NCBI GenBank assembly: GCA_903935585.1
Contig: CAIZSE010000102.1
Span: 1 to 51,920 of the forward strand
Direction: 5' to 3'
Source of the DNA: an uncultured Burkholderiales bacterium
Lineage (GTDB): Bacteria > Pseudomonadota > Gammaproteobacteria > Burkholderiales > Burkholderiaceae_C
DNA length: 51,920 nt
Shown: piece after piece, positions 16,508-25,643 of the stretch
How the letters are laid out: every line of letters starts with the position of its first letter
How positions within the stretch are numbered: position 1 is the stretch's first letter
Translations under genes and position numbers: made by a program
The notes under the pieces: generated by a model
Database searches by the model: none
Seen by the model: only the letters and a program-made list of their open reading frames with translations
Told to the model about the DNA's origin: nothing

Positions 16508-17755
16508 TTAGCGTTCCATAAGATGGCGGTACGCGCGCCAGAACCCGCGTATCGACGCCTCGGTAGCCCGAAAGTCTTGGCTCTGCGTTCCGTCTCCCCC
16601 CAACTCCATGACCGAATCAAGCGATCCTGCTGCGGCGATGCCGCGCTGCACAAAGCCGCCCACAGCACCATCTTCCATGGAGACATAACCCCCAGGCCCG
16701 ACCAGATTGGCTTGCTTCAAGCGCAAGAGGCGCATCTCCCGCGAGTCATCGGCATAGCCAAGGTAAGTCCAATTCAGATCGGTGCTGGCAACGCCCGTGG
16801 GCAGGATTTGGCGAACCGCAATGCAGTTGTGGATCTGCTGCAGCACAAAGCCTGGAAAAACGCTCAGGATCTGCAGGATCACACCATCCCCAATTTCGTC
16901 CACTGTCTTGAGCATCGACATATCGCCAAGAGTCAGATCCTGATTTTCTGAACGGATGGCTTGCTGGGTATAAGCGTTATCCATGCCGTCGACCATGCGG
17001 GCCAGTGTGGCGCTTGCGTGGTTCCCCCCCTCCTCACTGATGGAGACGCCGCCTTCTTGCGTCAGTCGGGTGATGCCGAAGGTGGCAAAAAACGTGTGCA
17101 ACAGGCTCGCATGGTAGGTGTCGCGAACATTTTCCGCATAGAGCTTCCAGTTGTTGGGAAGTGTCTGCGTGAAACGTCCGATGATTTCTACGGGCTTGAA
17201 AAGTACGCGCTCCATGCGCGAGCACACGGCATCGCCCAGATACTCCTCAAGCGGCGGCACATCATCGTGCAGGCTGGCAAATACAAGCCCACAGAACACG
17301 GTGGTGCGCAGCTTGCGTGGCCCATGATCTTCGCGGCAGAAGGTGTCGGGCATTCCCCCCTTGCCATTAACGCCCTTCTCAAATGCAACACCTCGCAGAT
17401 TTCCCTGAAGGTCGTACCGCCAGGCGTGATAAACGCAACTGTGCTCAGTGGCGTTGCCGAAGTCTTCCAAACAAATCAATGCGCCTCGGTGCGCGCAACG
17501 GTTCTCGAAAGCATAGATCTCCCCATCGGTATCGCGCGACAGCACCACCGGCATGCTTCCGGCAAATGTGGTCTTAAAGTCCCCAGGCAAAGGGACCTCT
17601 GCTTCCAGGCCCAGATAGTTCCATACCGGGCCTTCAAATACGCGCGCCTGCTCTGCGGACAGAATGTCGCTTCGCTGGAACACAGCGTACGGGACGCGTG
17701 TGTAATTGCCTGGGTGCCAGTGCACCGGTGCTTCATGCGTTGTAGATGTTGTCAT
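16508..17755 (-). CDS. tphA2: Ring-hydroxylating dioxygenase alpha subunit (TphA2-like)
   Basis: This 415-residue oxygenase component has Rieske ligands C87, H89, C107 and H110 and a mononuclear iron site of D212, H215 and H220 in [12 protein letters not shown]. It dihydroxylates an aromatic acid using electrons from the reductase. Segments such as [14 protein letters not shown] and [13 protein letters not shown] strongly resemble the terephthalate 1,2-dioxygenase large subunit as I remember it. A GTG at 17782 could add nine residues and would overlap the RidA gene by eight bases; I prefer ATG 17755. Related dicarboxylates remain possible substrates. Confidence 0.85.
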   Translation of the reverse strand: MTTSTTHEAPVHWHPGNYTRVPYAVFQRSDILSAEQARVFEGPVWNYLGLEAEVPLPGDFKTTFAGSMPVVLSRDTDGEIYAFENRCAHRGALICLEDFGNATEHSCVYHAWRYDLQGNLRGVAFEKGVNGKGGMPDTFCREDHGPRKLRTTVFCGLVFASLHDDVPPLEEYLGDAVCSRMERVLFKPVEIIGRFTQTLPNNWKLYAENVRDTYHASLLHTFFATFGITRLTQEGGVSISEEGGNHASATLARMVDGMDNAYTQQAIRSENQDLTLGDMSMLKTVDEIGDGVILQILSVFPGFVLQQIHNCIAVRQILPTGVASTDLNWTYLGYADDSREMRLLRLKQANLVGPGGYVSMEDGAVGGFVQRGIAAAGSLDSVMELGGDGTQSQDFRATEASIRGFWRAYRHLMER

Positions 17756-17774
17756 GGCTTTTGCCGTTCCAGGT

Positions 17775-18167
17775 TCATTCACCGGTCAGTGCGGTGAGGT
17801 CACATTGCAAGTGCATGCCAGTCGGCAGGCGGTCGGTGGTCACCACATGGCGAGCGGGCCGCGACGAGGGGTCCGAAAACAACCGCAACCAGTGGGCATT
17901 GATCATTGCACGCGGGAAATCGGGTGCGACAAAAAAGTTCATCTTGAGGACGCTGTCCCATGATGCGCCGCCTGCCTCTAATAAGCGCTCGGCAACGGAA
18001 AACATCAGGTCGCACTGAGCCTGTTCACCTTGGGCCAACTTTTGGGTCTGTGGGTCCATCCCGAAGAGAGTGCCGCTGATGAGCAGCCCCCCGCCAACAC
18101 AGGCAGCAGGCACTGGGTTGTCGCCATGGCCAAAGCCTTCGACATAGATGCTTTTGCGCTTCATCAT
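17775..18167 (-). CDS. RidA/YjgF family protein
   Basis: This 130-residue protein belongs to the RidA family, whose members form trimers and hydrolyse enamine/imine intermediates; some are 2-aminomuconate deaminases. The key arginine is present in SRPARHVV. The following strand reads MHLQCDL, where archetypal RidA has two glutamates at the matching positions, so the pocket is altered. ATG 18167 overlaps the preceding stop as ATGA. Sitting between the aldolase and oxygenase genes, it could deaminate a ring-cleavage product. Other roles for this family are common, so this is inference. Confidence 0.85.
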   Translation of the reverse strand: MMKRKSIYVEGFGHGDNPVPAACVGGGLLISGTLFGMDPQTQKLAQGEQAQCDLMFSVAERLLEAGGASWDSVLKMNFFVAPDFPRAMINAHWLRLFSDPSSRPARHVVTTDRLPTGMHLQCDLTALTGE

Positions 18168-18919
18168 GACTTGATCCCCTTCACAAGTTCTGTTGCTGCG
18201 CGGCCGAAGATGGAGGCATCGTTGCTCACCATCACGAAAGAGAAGCCGCGGGCCTGACTCCGTTTGGCCGCTGCAGCATCGCCCACCGCCGTTCCGCATG
18301 GGATGCCGCGCTTCATGCATGAGGCAAGTAGCCCATCGACAAGGGCTTCATTTTTTGGATCAGAAGGCGGGCGGCCACTGACCAGAGACAAGTCGCCCAT
18401 TCCTACAAATGCTGCGTTCACACCATCGATGTCCAGGATGGCGTCAGCGCCCTCCAGCGCATCAGGGTCTTCCAGTTGGACGACGCGCAGGACGCGCTCG
18501 TCACCGGCCTTCACGTAGTCCGGGATGGTCCGCTGCCCCCAACGCCCGGCCCTCGATGTGATGCCCATGCCGCGGGTGCCGCGTGGGCTAAAGATCAAGG
18601 GATCCATGGCCTGACGGGCATGGTCCGCGCTGCGAATGCGGGGCACCAAAACGCCATCGGCGCCACTGTCGAGAACACGCTGCGCATCGGCGCCTGTCGC
18701 ATCAGGCAGCCTCACCAGTGCGACCATTCCCAGTCCCTGGGCGACCACGATGGTGCGGTACAGTGACTCGAAGGTATGGGGAGCATGTTCGGCATCGGCA
18801 ACGATGAAGTCAAAGCCGGCCCAAGCCAGCATTTCCAAAGTTTCCAGCGAGTCCAGCTTGGCCCACGTGCCTAGCAAGCAGGCACCGGGTTCCCGGACGC
18901 GGTCAAAAAAGTCAGGCAT
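18164..18919 (-). CDS. HpcH/HpaI family aldolase
   Basis: This 251-residue class II (metal-dependent) aldolase belongs to the citrate-lyase-beta/HpcH superfamily. Landmarks are GTWAKLDSLETLEMLAWAGFDF, VADAEHAPH, ADGVLVPRIRS, the SPRGTRGMG arginine loop and the VQLEDPDAL metal-binding glutamate. Such enzymes cleave 4-hydroxy-2-oxo acids to pyruvate and an aldehyde, the usual last step of meta-cleavage. ATG 18919 has AGGTGA eight bases upstream. A GTG at 18931 directly after the previous stop is the alternative. Confidence 0.87.
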   Translation of the reverse strand: MPDFFDRVREPGACLLGTWAKLDSLETLEMLAWAGFDFIVADAEHAPHTFESLYRTIVVAQGLGMVALVRLPDATGADAQRVLDSGADGVLVPRIRSADHARQAMDPLIFSPRGTRGMGITSRAGRWGQRTIPDYVKAGDERVLRVVQLEDPDALEGADAILDIDGVNAAFVGMGDLSLVSGRPPSDPKNEALVDGLLASCMKRGIPCGTAVGDAAAAKRSQARGFSFVMVSNDASIFGRAATELVKGIKS

Positions 18920-18931
18920 ATTGCAATTCAC

Positions 18932-19816
18932 CTAGGCGATGATGCCAGATGAGGCCGAGATCGAAGCCAGCGACTCAGGCAACGGATACTCGTCGGCGTT
19001 GCGAACCAACCCTGGCTTGAGGGAGAAATCTCCGCGCGGCGGCGAGAAGACGTCTACCAGGCGTGTGCGGTCACTGCCCACTGCCTGCGTCGTGTGAATC
19101 GCGTTGGGTGGGATCACGATCAGGGATGGGCTGTTCACCGCGCCGTGTTCGTCCTCACGCCAAGTGGTCATGTCAGGCGTCCAGGGGTAGCGAAGGTGGT
19201 GGACATAACTGCCGGCCAGGGACAAAGAGCCTTGCTCAAAATCAGCATGTGAGTGCGGGGTCATTTTGCGCACATCGCGCGGCTTGGTCTGAGGCACGAA
19301 GATGTTGATCATCAGGTTTGTACTTCGGAACAGCCGCATGCTGTTGTCTGCACGGACGTAGTCAGCGAGCTTGTAGTGCCGCAGTTTGAAGCCCCCTACG
19401 GGATCTGGCCAGGCGATCATCGGTGCGACATGGGGTGCGCCATCGACATACTCGTCAGCGTTGTCTGCCGCAGCCATGATGTCTACAGCCAAATTGCTGA
19501 AAATTCGGTAGACCCATCCCTGCGAGGAAACCGTTACGCGGCTGTTCCCCGGTGGCAGGATGGTCAGCGAATCACCTTCGCAGGTGACGGCCTGGCTGCC
19601 GGATTCAATCCTCGCGCCTACCTGCTCGGGCAGCAGGAGCATGTATTCGTCAGGCTGACCGATGCGTTCGAGCACTGAGCCCGCCTGTGCCTGCGTTGCG
19701 ACAACGGCGAAGTTTGCAGAGCGTGTGACCCAGTGGCTCGTTCCGTCGGTGTCTTTGAGAGCGGCGGGTTCATCGTAGTAACGTGAACAGTGGGCAGGTT
19801 TGGTGGGCATTGTCAT
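18932..19816 (-). CDS. Cupin-like protein of unknown function
   Basis: The 294-residue protein shows two cupin-like halves. The C-terminal half has PHSHADFEQGSLSLAG (cupin motif 1, His-x-His-x3-Glu) and IPPNAIHTTQ (motif 2), so it probably binds a metal. There is no signal peptide. ATG 19816 has a strong AAAGGAG upstream. Its place among ring-cleavage genes suggests an isomerase, hydrolase or dioxygenase acting on a pathway intermediate. I do not recognise a characterised homologue and do not assign a reaction. Confidence 0.7.
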   Translation of the reverse strand: MTMPTKPAHCSRYYDEPAALKDTDGTSHWVTRSANFAVVATQAQAGSVLERIGQPDEYMLLLPEQVGARIESGSQAVTCEGDSLTILPPGNSRVTVSSQGWVYRIFSNLAVDIMAAADNADEYVDGAPHVAPMIAWPDPVGGFKLRHYKLADYVRADNSMRLFRSTNLMINIFVPQTKPRDVRKMTPHSHADFEQGSLSLAGSYVHHLRYPWTPDMTTWREDEHGAVNSPSLIVIPPNAIHTTQAVGSDRTRLVDVFSPPRGDFSLKPGLVRNADEYPLPESLASISASSGIIA

Positions 19817-19865
19817 GGATGTCTCCTTTATGTACCTTGAGGTCGTGATCTGTTGCGATGGGTGA

Positions 19866-20660
19866 TCAAGCGAGGTCGGCTGCGCGCAGGCCAAATCCAC
19901 GCAGGGCTGCGTCAAACATCAATTGGCCGCGGCGAGGACCGCCCGGCATTTCCCTGAAAGGCTTGGCCTGCAAAGGGATGGCATCCAGCACCGACTGGGG
20001 AACCTGGACATTCGGACCTGCCATGCTGTCACTGAGTACCTGCACTTCGCATGCACGTTGCAAGCACCACATGGTTGCAAACGCTTGGGGAATGTGCGGG
20101 CCGGCCACCAAAAGGCCATGATTGCGAAGGATCAGAACCTCCTTGTCCCCCAAACTTTGGACAATCCTGCCCTGTTCCGCCGTGTCCGTCGTGATGCCTT
20201 CAAAGTCGTGATAAGCCACTCGGCCAAACAGTTGGGCACTGTTGAAGTTGTCTGTGCGCAGCCCGCCCTGCTTGCAGGCAACGGCCATGCCGGCCGTGGT
20301 GTGCGTGTGCATCACACACTGCGCATCAGGCCGGTGACTGTGCACGGCGCTGTGAATCACAAAACCCGCCACATTGACACTGTAGGGCGTGGGTCGAACG
20401 GGATGGCCGTCCAAGTCGATTCGAATCAAGTTGGACGCCGTGACCTCGCTGTAAAGCAAACCGAACGGATTGATCAGGTAGTGGTGGTCAGGCCCCTGCA
20501 GGCGCGCGGAGATGTGGTTAAAAATGCTTTCAGTCCACCCCAAATGGTGAAACAACCTGTAGCAAGCTGCAAGTTCCAGACGCAGAGCCCACTCGTCTTC
20601 GCCCATGCCACCGGGACAAGGAGGCTGGCCTTGAGGTGAATTAAATGACATGACATCCAT
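19866..20660 (-). CDS. Class II aldolase/adducin family protein
   Basis: This 264-residue protein has the class II aldolase/adducin fold with zinc ligands in MHTHTTAG and RNHGLLVAG, and the early FNHISAR motif. Members are fuculose-phosphate-type aldolases, epimerases, or decarboxylases of aromatic-pathway intermediates. GGAGA six to seven bases upstream supports ATG 20660. The operon also holds an HpcH-type aldolase, so two different C-C lyases are available and this one may act on a hydroxy acid intermediate. Confidence 0.87.
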   Translation of the reverse strand: MDVMSFNSPQGQPPCPGGMGEDEWALRLELAACYRLFHHLGWTESIFNHISARLQGPDHHYLINPFGLLYSEVTASNLIRIDLDGHPVRPTPYSVNVAGFVIHSAVHSHRPDAQCVMHTHTTAGMAVACKQGGLRTDNFNSAQLFGRVAYHDFEGITTDTAEQGRIVQSLGDKEVLILRNHGLLVAGPHIPQAFATMWCLQRACEVQVLSDSMAGPNVQVPQSVLDAIPLQAKPFREMPGGPRRGQLMFDAALRGFGLRAADLA

Positions 20661-20697
20661 GAGATTCTCCGATCAGGGTTGCTGGGTTGCCAAGAGG

Positions 20698-21630
20698 TCA
20701 ATACCCAATGCGGGTATCGACGAGGTGCAAAAGAGGTTCACCGCGCCGTGCGCGCAACAGGTTCTCGGCCAACTGGGAGGCCACAGCCTTTGCGGAGGGC
20801 AACGACGCAACGTGTGGTGTGATCAGCAGATTGGGCACGGCCCACAGGGGGTCATCGGTGGGCATCGGCTCTCGGCCCTGCACGTCCAGCGCAGCACCTG
20901 CCAGCTGACCACTTTGCAGGGCCTGTGCAAGATCCTGCTCCACCACATGGAGCCCGCGGGCAACATTGATGAAGAAAGCACCACGGGGCAGCTTGGCGAG
21001 CAAGTTTGCGTTAACGACAGAGGTGGTCTCGGGTGTCAGGGGCAACAAGCAGACCAGAACCTGGCAACGCCCCACCATGCTGAGCAGCCCGGCGGATCCG
21101 CTGAAGGATTCGACACTTGGAATTTTTTTGGGACTGCGGCTCCAGCCACACACGTTAAAACCCAAAGCCAACAGCGCAGCGGCCACGACCTGGCCTGATT
21201 CGCCCAAACCCATCAAGCCCACCGTCACCGAAGACGGACTGGGGATTGGATGGCGCCTCCATACTTTGTCGCGCTGCTGGGCATCGTACAAAGCCTGCTG
21301 ACGGACATGCCTTAGGACCATGGCGCAGACGTATTGCGCAATTTGCTGGTTCTGCTGAACATCCACCGTGCGGGTAAGAGGCAGCGATGGTGGCATCGCT
21401 GGGCCGATGATTTTGTCCACACCTGCAGCCGAGGCAGCCAGGAACTTGATCGAGGGAAAGGCATCGAGCATGCCCGGGCTGAGCCGCCACAAAAGAATGG
21501 CTTCAACATTGTTCGCATGGGCGAGGGCAGCTTCCACGTCCATGAAAAATTCTTCGCCAGGCATCAACCGCCGCAACTCTTCAACAAAGGGTTGAGGCGG
21601 CTGTGGATGGGTAAGGACCAAGACTGCCAT
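20698..21630 (-). CDS. D-2-hydroxyacid dehydrogenase (NAD-binding)
   Basis: This 310-residue protein has the D-isomer 2-hydroxyacid dehydrogenase layout: an N- and C-terminal substrate domain around a Rossmann domain with GLMGLGESG. Catalytic elements are FINVARG (arginine), ALDVQGREPMP (glutamate) and ITPHVAS (histidine). It resembles glyoxylate/hydroxypyruvate reductases of the GhrA type. In this operon it may interconvert a 2-oxo and a 2-hydroxy acid formed after ring cleavage. The substrate is not evident. Confidence 0.87.
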   Translation of the reverse strand: MAVLVLTHPQPPQPFVEELRRLMPGEEFFMDVEAALAHANNVEAILLWRLSPGMLDAFPSIKFLAASAAGVDKIIGPAMPPSLPLTRTVDVQQNQQIAQYVCAMVLRHVRQQALYDAQQRDKVWRRHPIPSPSSVTVGLMGLGESGQVVAAALLALGFNVCGWSRSPKKIPSVESFSGSAGLLSMVGRCQVLVCLLPLTPETTSVVNANLLAKLPRGAFFINVARGLHVVEQDLAQALQSGQLAGAALDVQGREPMPTDDPLWAVPNLLITPHVASLPSAKAVASQLAENLLRARRGEPLLHLVDTRIGY

Positions 21631-21638
21631 AACGGGCC

Positions 21639-22169
21639 TTAATGCAATTCAACCGAGTCTGTGGAGGCCGACATCCGTCCCGCATGAAAGATCAGTGCAT
21701 CGCCCCCAGTCGCAGTGTAATGCTGCACCCGACCAAGGAACATGATGTGGTCGCCCGCATCATATTGGGCGTGGGTGGCGCACTCAAACGCAGCCAGCGT
21801 GCCCTCGATCAGCGGCAAGCCGTATTGGCTAGGCGCCAGCGGCACACCCTCAAACCGGTCGCCTTCCATGCGCTGCGCAAAACGCCGGCATAACGCGTGC
21901 TGGTCCGAGGACAGGACATTGATCGCAAAGCTGCCGGCATTGCAAAACAGTTCCAGGCTGGCCGAGCGCTTGCTCAGGCTCCACAACACCAAAGGCGGCT
22001 CCAGTGAAACGGATGTAAATGAGTTGGCGGTCAAGCCAATGGGCTGACCTTGTGGCCCAATCGTGGTGACGATGGTGACCCCGGTTGCGAACTGGCCAAG
22101 CGCAGCGCGAAGTGCCGCTGGGTCGGTTTTAGCCCCAGCGCAAGGCGTGCGAGTGCTTGCATCGTTCAT
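21639..22169 (-). CDS. Flavin reductase (HpaC-like)
   Basis: This 176-residue NAD(P)H:flavin oxidoreductase supplies free reduced flavin to a partner monooxygenase. Family motifs are ALGQFATGVTIVTT, GLTANSFTSVSLEPPLVLWSL and the GDHIMFLGRV strand near the end. ATG 22169 is 13 nt after the monooxygenase stop; longer in-frame starts lie inside that gene. Adjacency to the HpaB-like gene makes the partnership clear. Confidence 0.88.
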   Translation of the reverse strand: MNDASTRTPCAGAKTDPAALRAALGQFATGVTIVTTIGPQGQPIGLTANSFTSVSLEPPLVLWSLSKRSASLELFCNAGSFAINVLSSDQHALCRRFAQRMEGDRFEGVPLAPSQYGLPLIEGTLAAFECATHAQYDAGDHIMFLGRVQHYTATGGDALIFHAGRMSASTDSVELH

Positions 22170-22182
22170 GACAAGCCCGGCA

Positions 22183-23685
22183 TCAAGCAGTGAGTCTGTG
22201 GGAACCAGCGGTCCCGCCGTCCCAAGCATCGTTGCGCCGCTCGATGTCTTCCAAGATACCGTCCATGCGCTCCTGAAAAGGTTTTTTGTCGTAGAGGTTG
22301 AACAGCATGCCTGCCAAACGAACCGGGTCGCCTGTGTAATAGCGCTCATAAAGTTGCTGCCGACCGGCAAACGCCGACATCGATGCGTCAAAGGCAAGAC
22401 GGAACAGCTTGATGCGCTCGGGTGCATCGCTGTTGGCAGACTGATAGTAGCGATCCACCAGATCAGCGCCTGTGCCACGCAGTTCTGCGTAGGATGGAAC
22501 TGCCACCAGTCCGCTCGCACCCAGCAGTTGGATGATCTCCTGCATGCGAATGAACATTTTTGGAAAGCCCATTCGGACCACCCATAAGGCGTTGGCATCC
22601 GGCACCAGCGTACCGAATGGCGAGACCGTGGCATTGACTTCGCTGGCCGTCAGTACGGAGCGCAGCGTTTCGCGAAACACCATGATTTCTGACAACATGC
22701 CCTGAACGTGAAGGTGCTCGTCAATCTTTGTCGAGCGCGCAATTCTCAATGCCAATGACAGCATGAACTCGGTCTTGGCCAAAGCGCGCACTGCCGACTG
22801 CGTAGCCGCTTGTGGACCGGATGAGGTTTTTGAGTGGACCTGGTTGCATGCTTCGACATTGCGATAAAGAAATACACGCTCCCATGGCACGAAGGCATTG
22901 TCGAATACGACCACTGCATCAGTCTCGTCCATGCGCATGGACAGCGGAAAGTCCGCATAGCATGCGTTCGCACCCGGCAGCAGTGTGGGACGAGAAATCC
23001 AGGTCACTCCCGGCGTTGCAATCGGGATGCCGCATCCAAACGCATAGTCGGCTGCCTCGGGTGAAGGGGTCAGATACGTGGATGGAAAAACCAGCACCTC
23101 ATTGGAGAAAGCTGCCAGCGTGGACACCGTGCGGGCGCCGGAGATGTAAATGCCGCGGTCATCTTCCTTGACGACCTTGGCGGCCAGATCCTTCTCCTGC
23201 TTTTCAACAGTGCGCGAGCGATCTACCTGTGGGTTGACCAGCACGTGGGTCATGACGATGTCGTTTTCACGGCAATGTTCTGCCCAATTGCGCATGTTGT
23301 CACCGCAACCCTTGTGGGCCTGCTCGAAAAACGGATGAGCTGTGCCCAATGCAGAAACCATGACGTTCATGAAATCGGGGCTTCGTCCCATCATGCCGTA
23401 GGTTGCGTCAGCCCATGTTTTGAGACCTGCACGGCGGCGGGTGAGGTCTTCCTGTGTGCGAGGAGCCATATGGCTTACGCCCACTTTATGCCCTGTTGTC
23501 GGGGAAACGTAGGTCAGTTTTTCTGCTTCAGCGCCGTGCTGCATGTCCAGTAACTCCGCGATGGTGTGCGCAGCGCCGCTGAAACGCGGGTCGCGAGTCA
23601 CGTCAGTCACCAGTTCCCCGTCAATCAGGATTCTGCGGCCATCGCGCAAAGACTCCAGGAAAGCTTTTCCGGTTTTCATACCCAT
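22183..23685 (-). CDS. HpaB-family FADH2-dependent monooxygenase
   Basis: This 500-residue protein belongs to the 4-hydroxyphenylacetate 3-monooxygenase (HpaB/TftD) family, which hydroxylates phenols ortho to the hydroxyl using reduced flavin. Seen are GKAFLESLRDGR at the start, the ALGTAHPFFEQAH region, DRGIYISGARTVSTLA, and DNAFVPWERVFLY. GGAG is eight bases before ATG 23685. It heads the long minus-strand operon and is divergent from the IclR gene. It is not next to the hpa operon at 46-52 kb, and its gene partners imply a different substrate from 4-hydroxyphenylacetate. Confidence 0.87.
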   Translation of the reverse strand: MGMKTGKAFLESLRDGRRILIDGELVTDVTRDPRFSGAAHTIAELLDMQHGAEAEKLTYVSPTTGHKVGVSHMAPRTQEDLTRRRAGLKTWADATYGMMGRSPDFMNVMVSALGTAHPFFEQAHKGCGDNMRNWAEHCRENDIVMTHVLVNPQVDRSRTVEKQEKDLAAKVVKEDDRGIYISGARTVSTLAAFSNEVLVFPSTYLTPSPEAADYAFGCGIPIATPGVTWISRPTLLPGANACYADFPLSMRMDETDAVVVFDNAFVPWERVFLYRNVEACNQVHSKTSSGPQAATQSAVRALAKTEFMLSLALRIARSTKIDEHLHVQGMLSEIMVFRETLRSVLTASEVNATVSPFGTLVPDANALWVVRMGFPKMFIRMQEIIQLLGASGLVAVPSYAELRGTGADLVDRYYQSANSDAPERIKLFRLAFDASMSAFAGRQQLYERYYTGDPVRLAGMLFNLYDKKPFQERMDGILEDIERRNDAWDGGTAGSHRLTA

Positions 23686-23720
23686 GGTTATTGCTCCAAT
23701 GTAAGGTGAACTTCACCAGA

Positions 23721-23751
23721 CGTTTCGATATGCGGTACAGTGTATCCGTGA
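23721..23751 (+). promoter_or_regulatory. Putative IclR operator, site 1
   Basis: The 31-bp sequence begins CGTTTCGAT and contains GTATCCGTGA. It matches site 2 at 27905-27935 in 24 of 31 positions. It lies in the 143-bp space between the divergent hpaB-like and iclR starts, where an IclR-type regulator would be expected to bind. Overlapping GTATC/GATAC inverted repeats run to 23757. Confidence 0.5.
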
Positions 23752-23828
23752 GAGATACGGTTGTCACCGGTAAAAAGCGAGATATATACTGGTTAAAACC
23801 CTATGACCACCTTCTGATTGCCTTGTCT

Positions 23829-24635
23829 ATGACCGATCACATTGAAGACACGCTGCCGGCCGGCTCCAACCAATCAGTCACCATATCGGCCCGCATCCTG
23901 GGTGAACTGGCTTCCAGCGCCAACCCCTTGGGCGTCAGTGAAATCGCACGTCGTCTTGGTGAGTCGAAAGCCCGTGTTTTTCGGCACCTGGCGACCATGA
24001 AGCAATGCGGTTTGGTCAGTCAGGAGAACGCCGGTGATGCCTACCAACTGGGCTGGAACATTTACAGGCTGGGCGTTGCGGCGGCGAATCAATTCGGATT
24101 GACCCGGGTGGCGCAGCGCCATATGACCAAGCTTCGCGACAACACGCAGGAGACGATTGCGCTGGCTATTCCGGCCAGTGGCGATGCGCTCGTGGTGGGT
24201 TCTGTACAAAGCGAGCGCCAGGTCGCCATCTCGATCAAGCATGGTGTCGTGATCCCCGCCAACTCGTCGGCACTTGGACGCGTTGTGCTTGCGTTCGCGA
24301 ACGAAGAGACGCAGGAAAACATTCTTTCGCGCCCTCTGCTGTCGTTTGGCGAAAAGTCGATCGTGGATGCAGACAAGCTGCGCAGTCGTTTGGCCTTCAT
24401 TTGCAAGAACTATTACGAGATCGCGATCAATGAAAACGGCTTTGGCATCGCCACACTGGCTGCACCGGTGTTTGATGCCAACAACAAGCTCGCCGCGGCA
24501 GTTGCACTCGTGGGCTCCCCATTTAACATCTCCCTCACCCCCGATAAAAAGCTGGTGACCGCTTTGCACGAATGTGCCGCAGCCATTTCGTCAGAACTCA
24601 ATTCGACCGCATGGAATGAATGGCGGCTGAAATAA
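23829..24635 (+). CDS. IclR family transcriptional regulator
   Basis: This 268-residue regulator has an N-terminal winged helix (ILGELASSANPLGVSEIARRLGESKARVFRHL) and a C-terminal IclR effector domain with SALGRVVLAF and GFGIATLAAPVFD. IclR proteins commonly sense aromatic acids or intermediates. The open frame extends upstream to 23691, but that stretch contains the putative operator, so ATG 23829 is the likely start. It sits between the two minus-strand operons. A short stem at 24635-24656 at the convergent junction may act as a weak terminator. Confidence 0.88.
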   Translation: MTDHIEDTLPAGSNQSVTISARILGELASSANPLGVSEIARRLGESKARVFRHLATMKQCGLVSQENAGDAYQLGWNIYRLGVAAANQFGLTRVAQRHMTKLRDNTQETIALAIPASGDALVVGSVQSERQVAISIKHGVVIPANSSALGRVVLAFANEETQENILSRPLLSFGEKSIVDADKLRSRLAFICKNYYEIAINENGFGIATLAAPVFDANNKLAAAVALVGSPFNISLTPDKKLVTALHECAAAISSELNSTAWNEWRLK

Positions 24636-24654
24636 ACCGGCAGCTGCTGCCTGG

Positions 24655-25635
24655 TTAAGCCGTGCCAAATCGGTTGCGAAGCTTGCCAATACCCTGAATC
24701 TCCAGTTCAATTTCATCACCAGCCTGTGGGTATCGGCCGAGCTCAAACCCGCAACCATTGCCCACTGTGCCCGACCCGATAAATTCACCTGCGTACAGGG
24801 TTTCGGATGCAGACACATGGGCGATGATGTCCTCAAAGCGATGGTGCATGGTGCTGCTGTTGCCACGCGACCATTCAATTCCGTTGACGCGTGCCACCAT
24901 CTCCAGTGCGTAGGGTTCGGTCAACTCATCAGCCGTCACGATGCACGGCCCGATGATGTTGCCCGTGTCAAAGTCTTTGCCCTTGGCAGGCCCCAGCATG
25001 CAGGCCATCTCATCGGCTTGGGCATCACGGGCCGAAACATCGTTGTAGATGGTGTAGCCAAAAATGTGTTCGTGCGCGTTTGCTGCCGAGATGTCACGCC
25101 CGGTCTTGCCAATGAAGATGCCCAGTTCCAGTTCGTAGTCCAGCATTTGGCTGTATGCGGGCCATTGAACGGTCTCGCCATCACCGATGACAGTGAATCG
25201 GTTGCACTTGTAATACACGGGTTGGCGAAACCACACAGGCGGAATCTCCAATGCACCAGAAGACGCCAGCGCAAGCAACTGTTCCTCGGCTTGTGGGTGG
25301 TTGCGCAGGCGCATGCGCGCGCTGGCGCGCTTGGCTTGGCGAAGATGTAACTCGAAAGCCAAAGCATCGCGCATCTGAATGGGTCGGGGCACGGGTGACA
25401 GAAGGCGAACACTGGAGGTTGGCCGAATCGCGTTGTCAGGACTGGCCTCGACCAGAGTGCGAGCGAGGTCCAGGCCCCTTGCGCCTGATTCGATGAGACT
25501 TTGCATGGACGCAAACGCATCGGTAGGCCGACCTTGCGCAGCGGCCGCGCTGGCCAGGTCGATGAACTGGCGGTCGCCGTCTATCCAGGCGCCGGTTCGG
25601 GCTTCCTGGCCATCGTGAAATGTGATGAGTCGCAT
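24655..25635 (-). CDS. Fumarylacetoacetate hydrolase family protein
   Basis: This 326-residue member of the FAH superfamily has YELELGIFIGKTGRDI with the metal-binding glutamates, GYTIYNDVSARDAQ, and the SGTVGNGCGFELGR loop. These enzymes hydrolyse, hydrate or decarboxylate ring-cleavage products. ATG 25635 starts a typical MRLITF beginning eight bases after the ligB stop. It is the last gene of the operon that starts with the Bug receptor. The long middle segment makes it more like true fumarylacetoacetase-type hydrolases than HpaG. Confidence 0.87.
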   Translation of the reverse strand: MRLITFHDGQEARTGAWIDGDRQFIDLASAAAAQGRPTDAFASMQSLIESGARGLDLARTLVEASPDNAIRPTSSVRLLSPVPRPIQMRDALAFELHLRQAKRASARMRLRNHPQAEEQLLALASSGALEIPPVWFRQPVYYKCNRFTVIGDGETVQWPAYSQMLDYELELGIFIGKTGRDISAANAHEHIFGYTIYNDVSARDAQADEMACMLGPAKGKDFDTGNIIGPCIVTADELTEPYALEMVARVNGIEWSRGNSSTMHHRFEDIIAHVSASETLYAGEFIGSGTVGNGCGFELGRYPQAGDEIELEIQGIGKLRNRFGTA

Positions 25636-25643
25636 GGGTGCAC

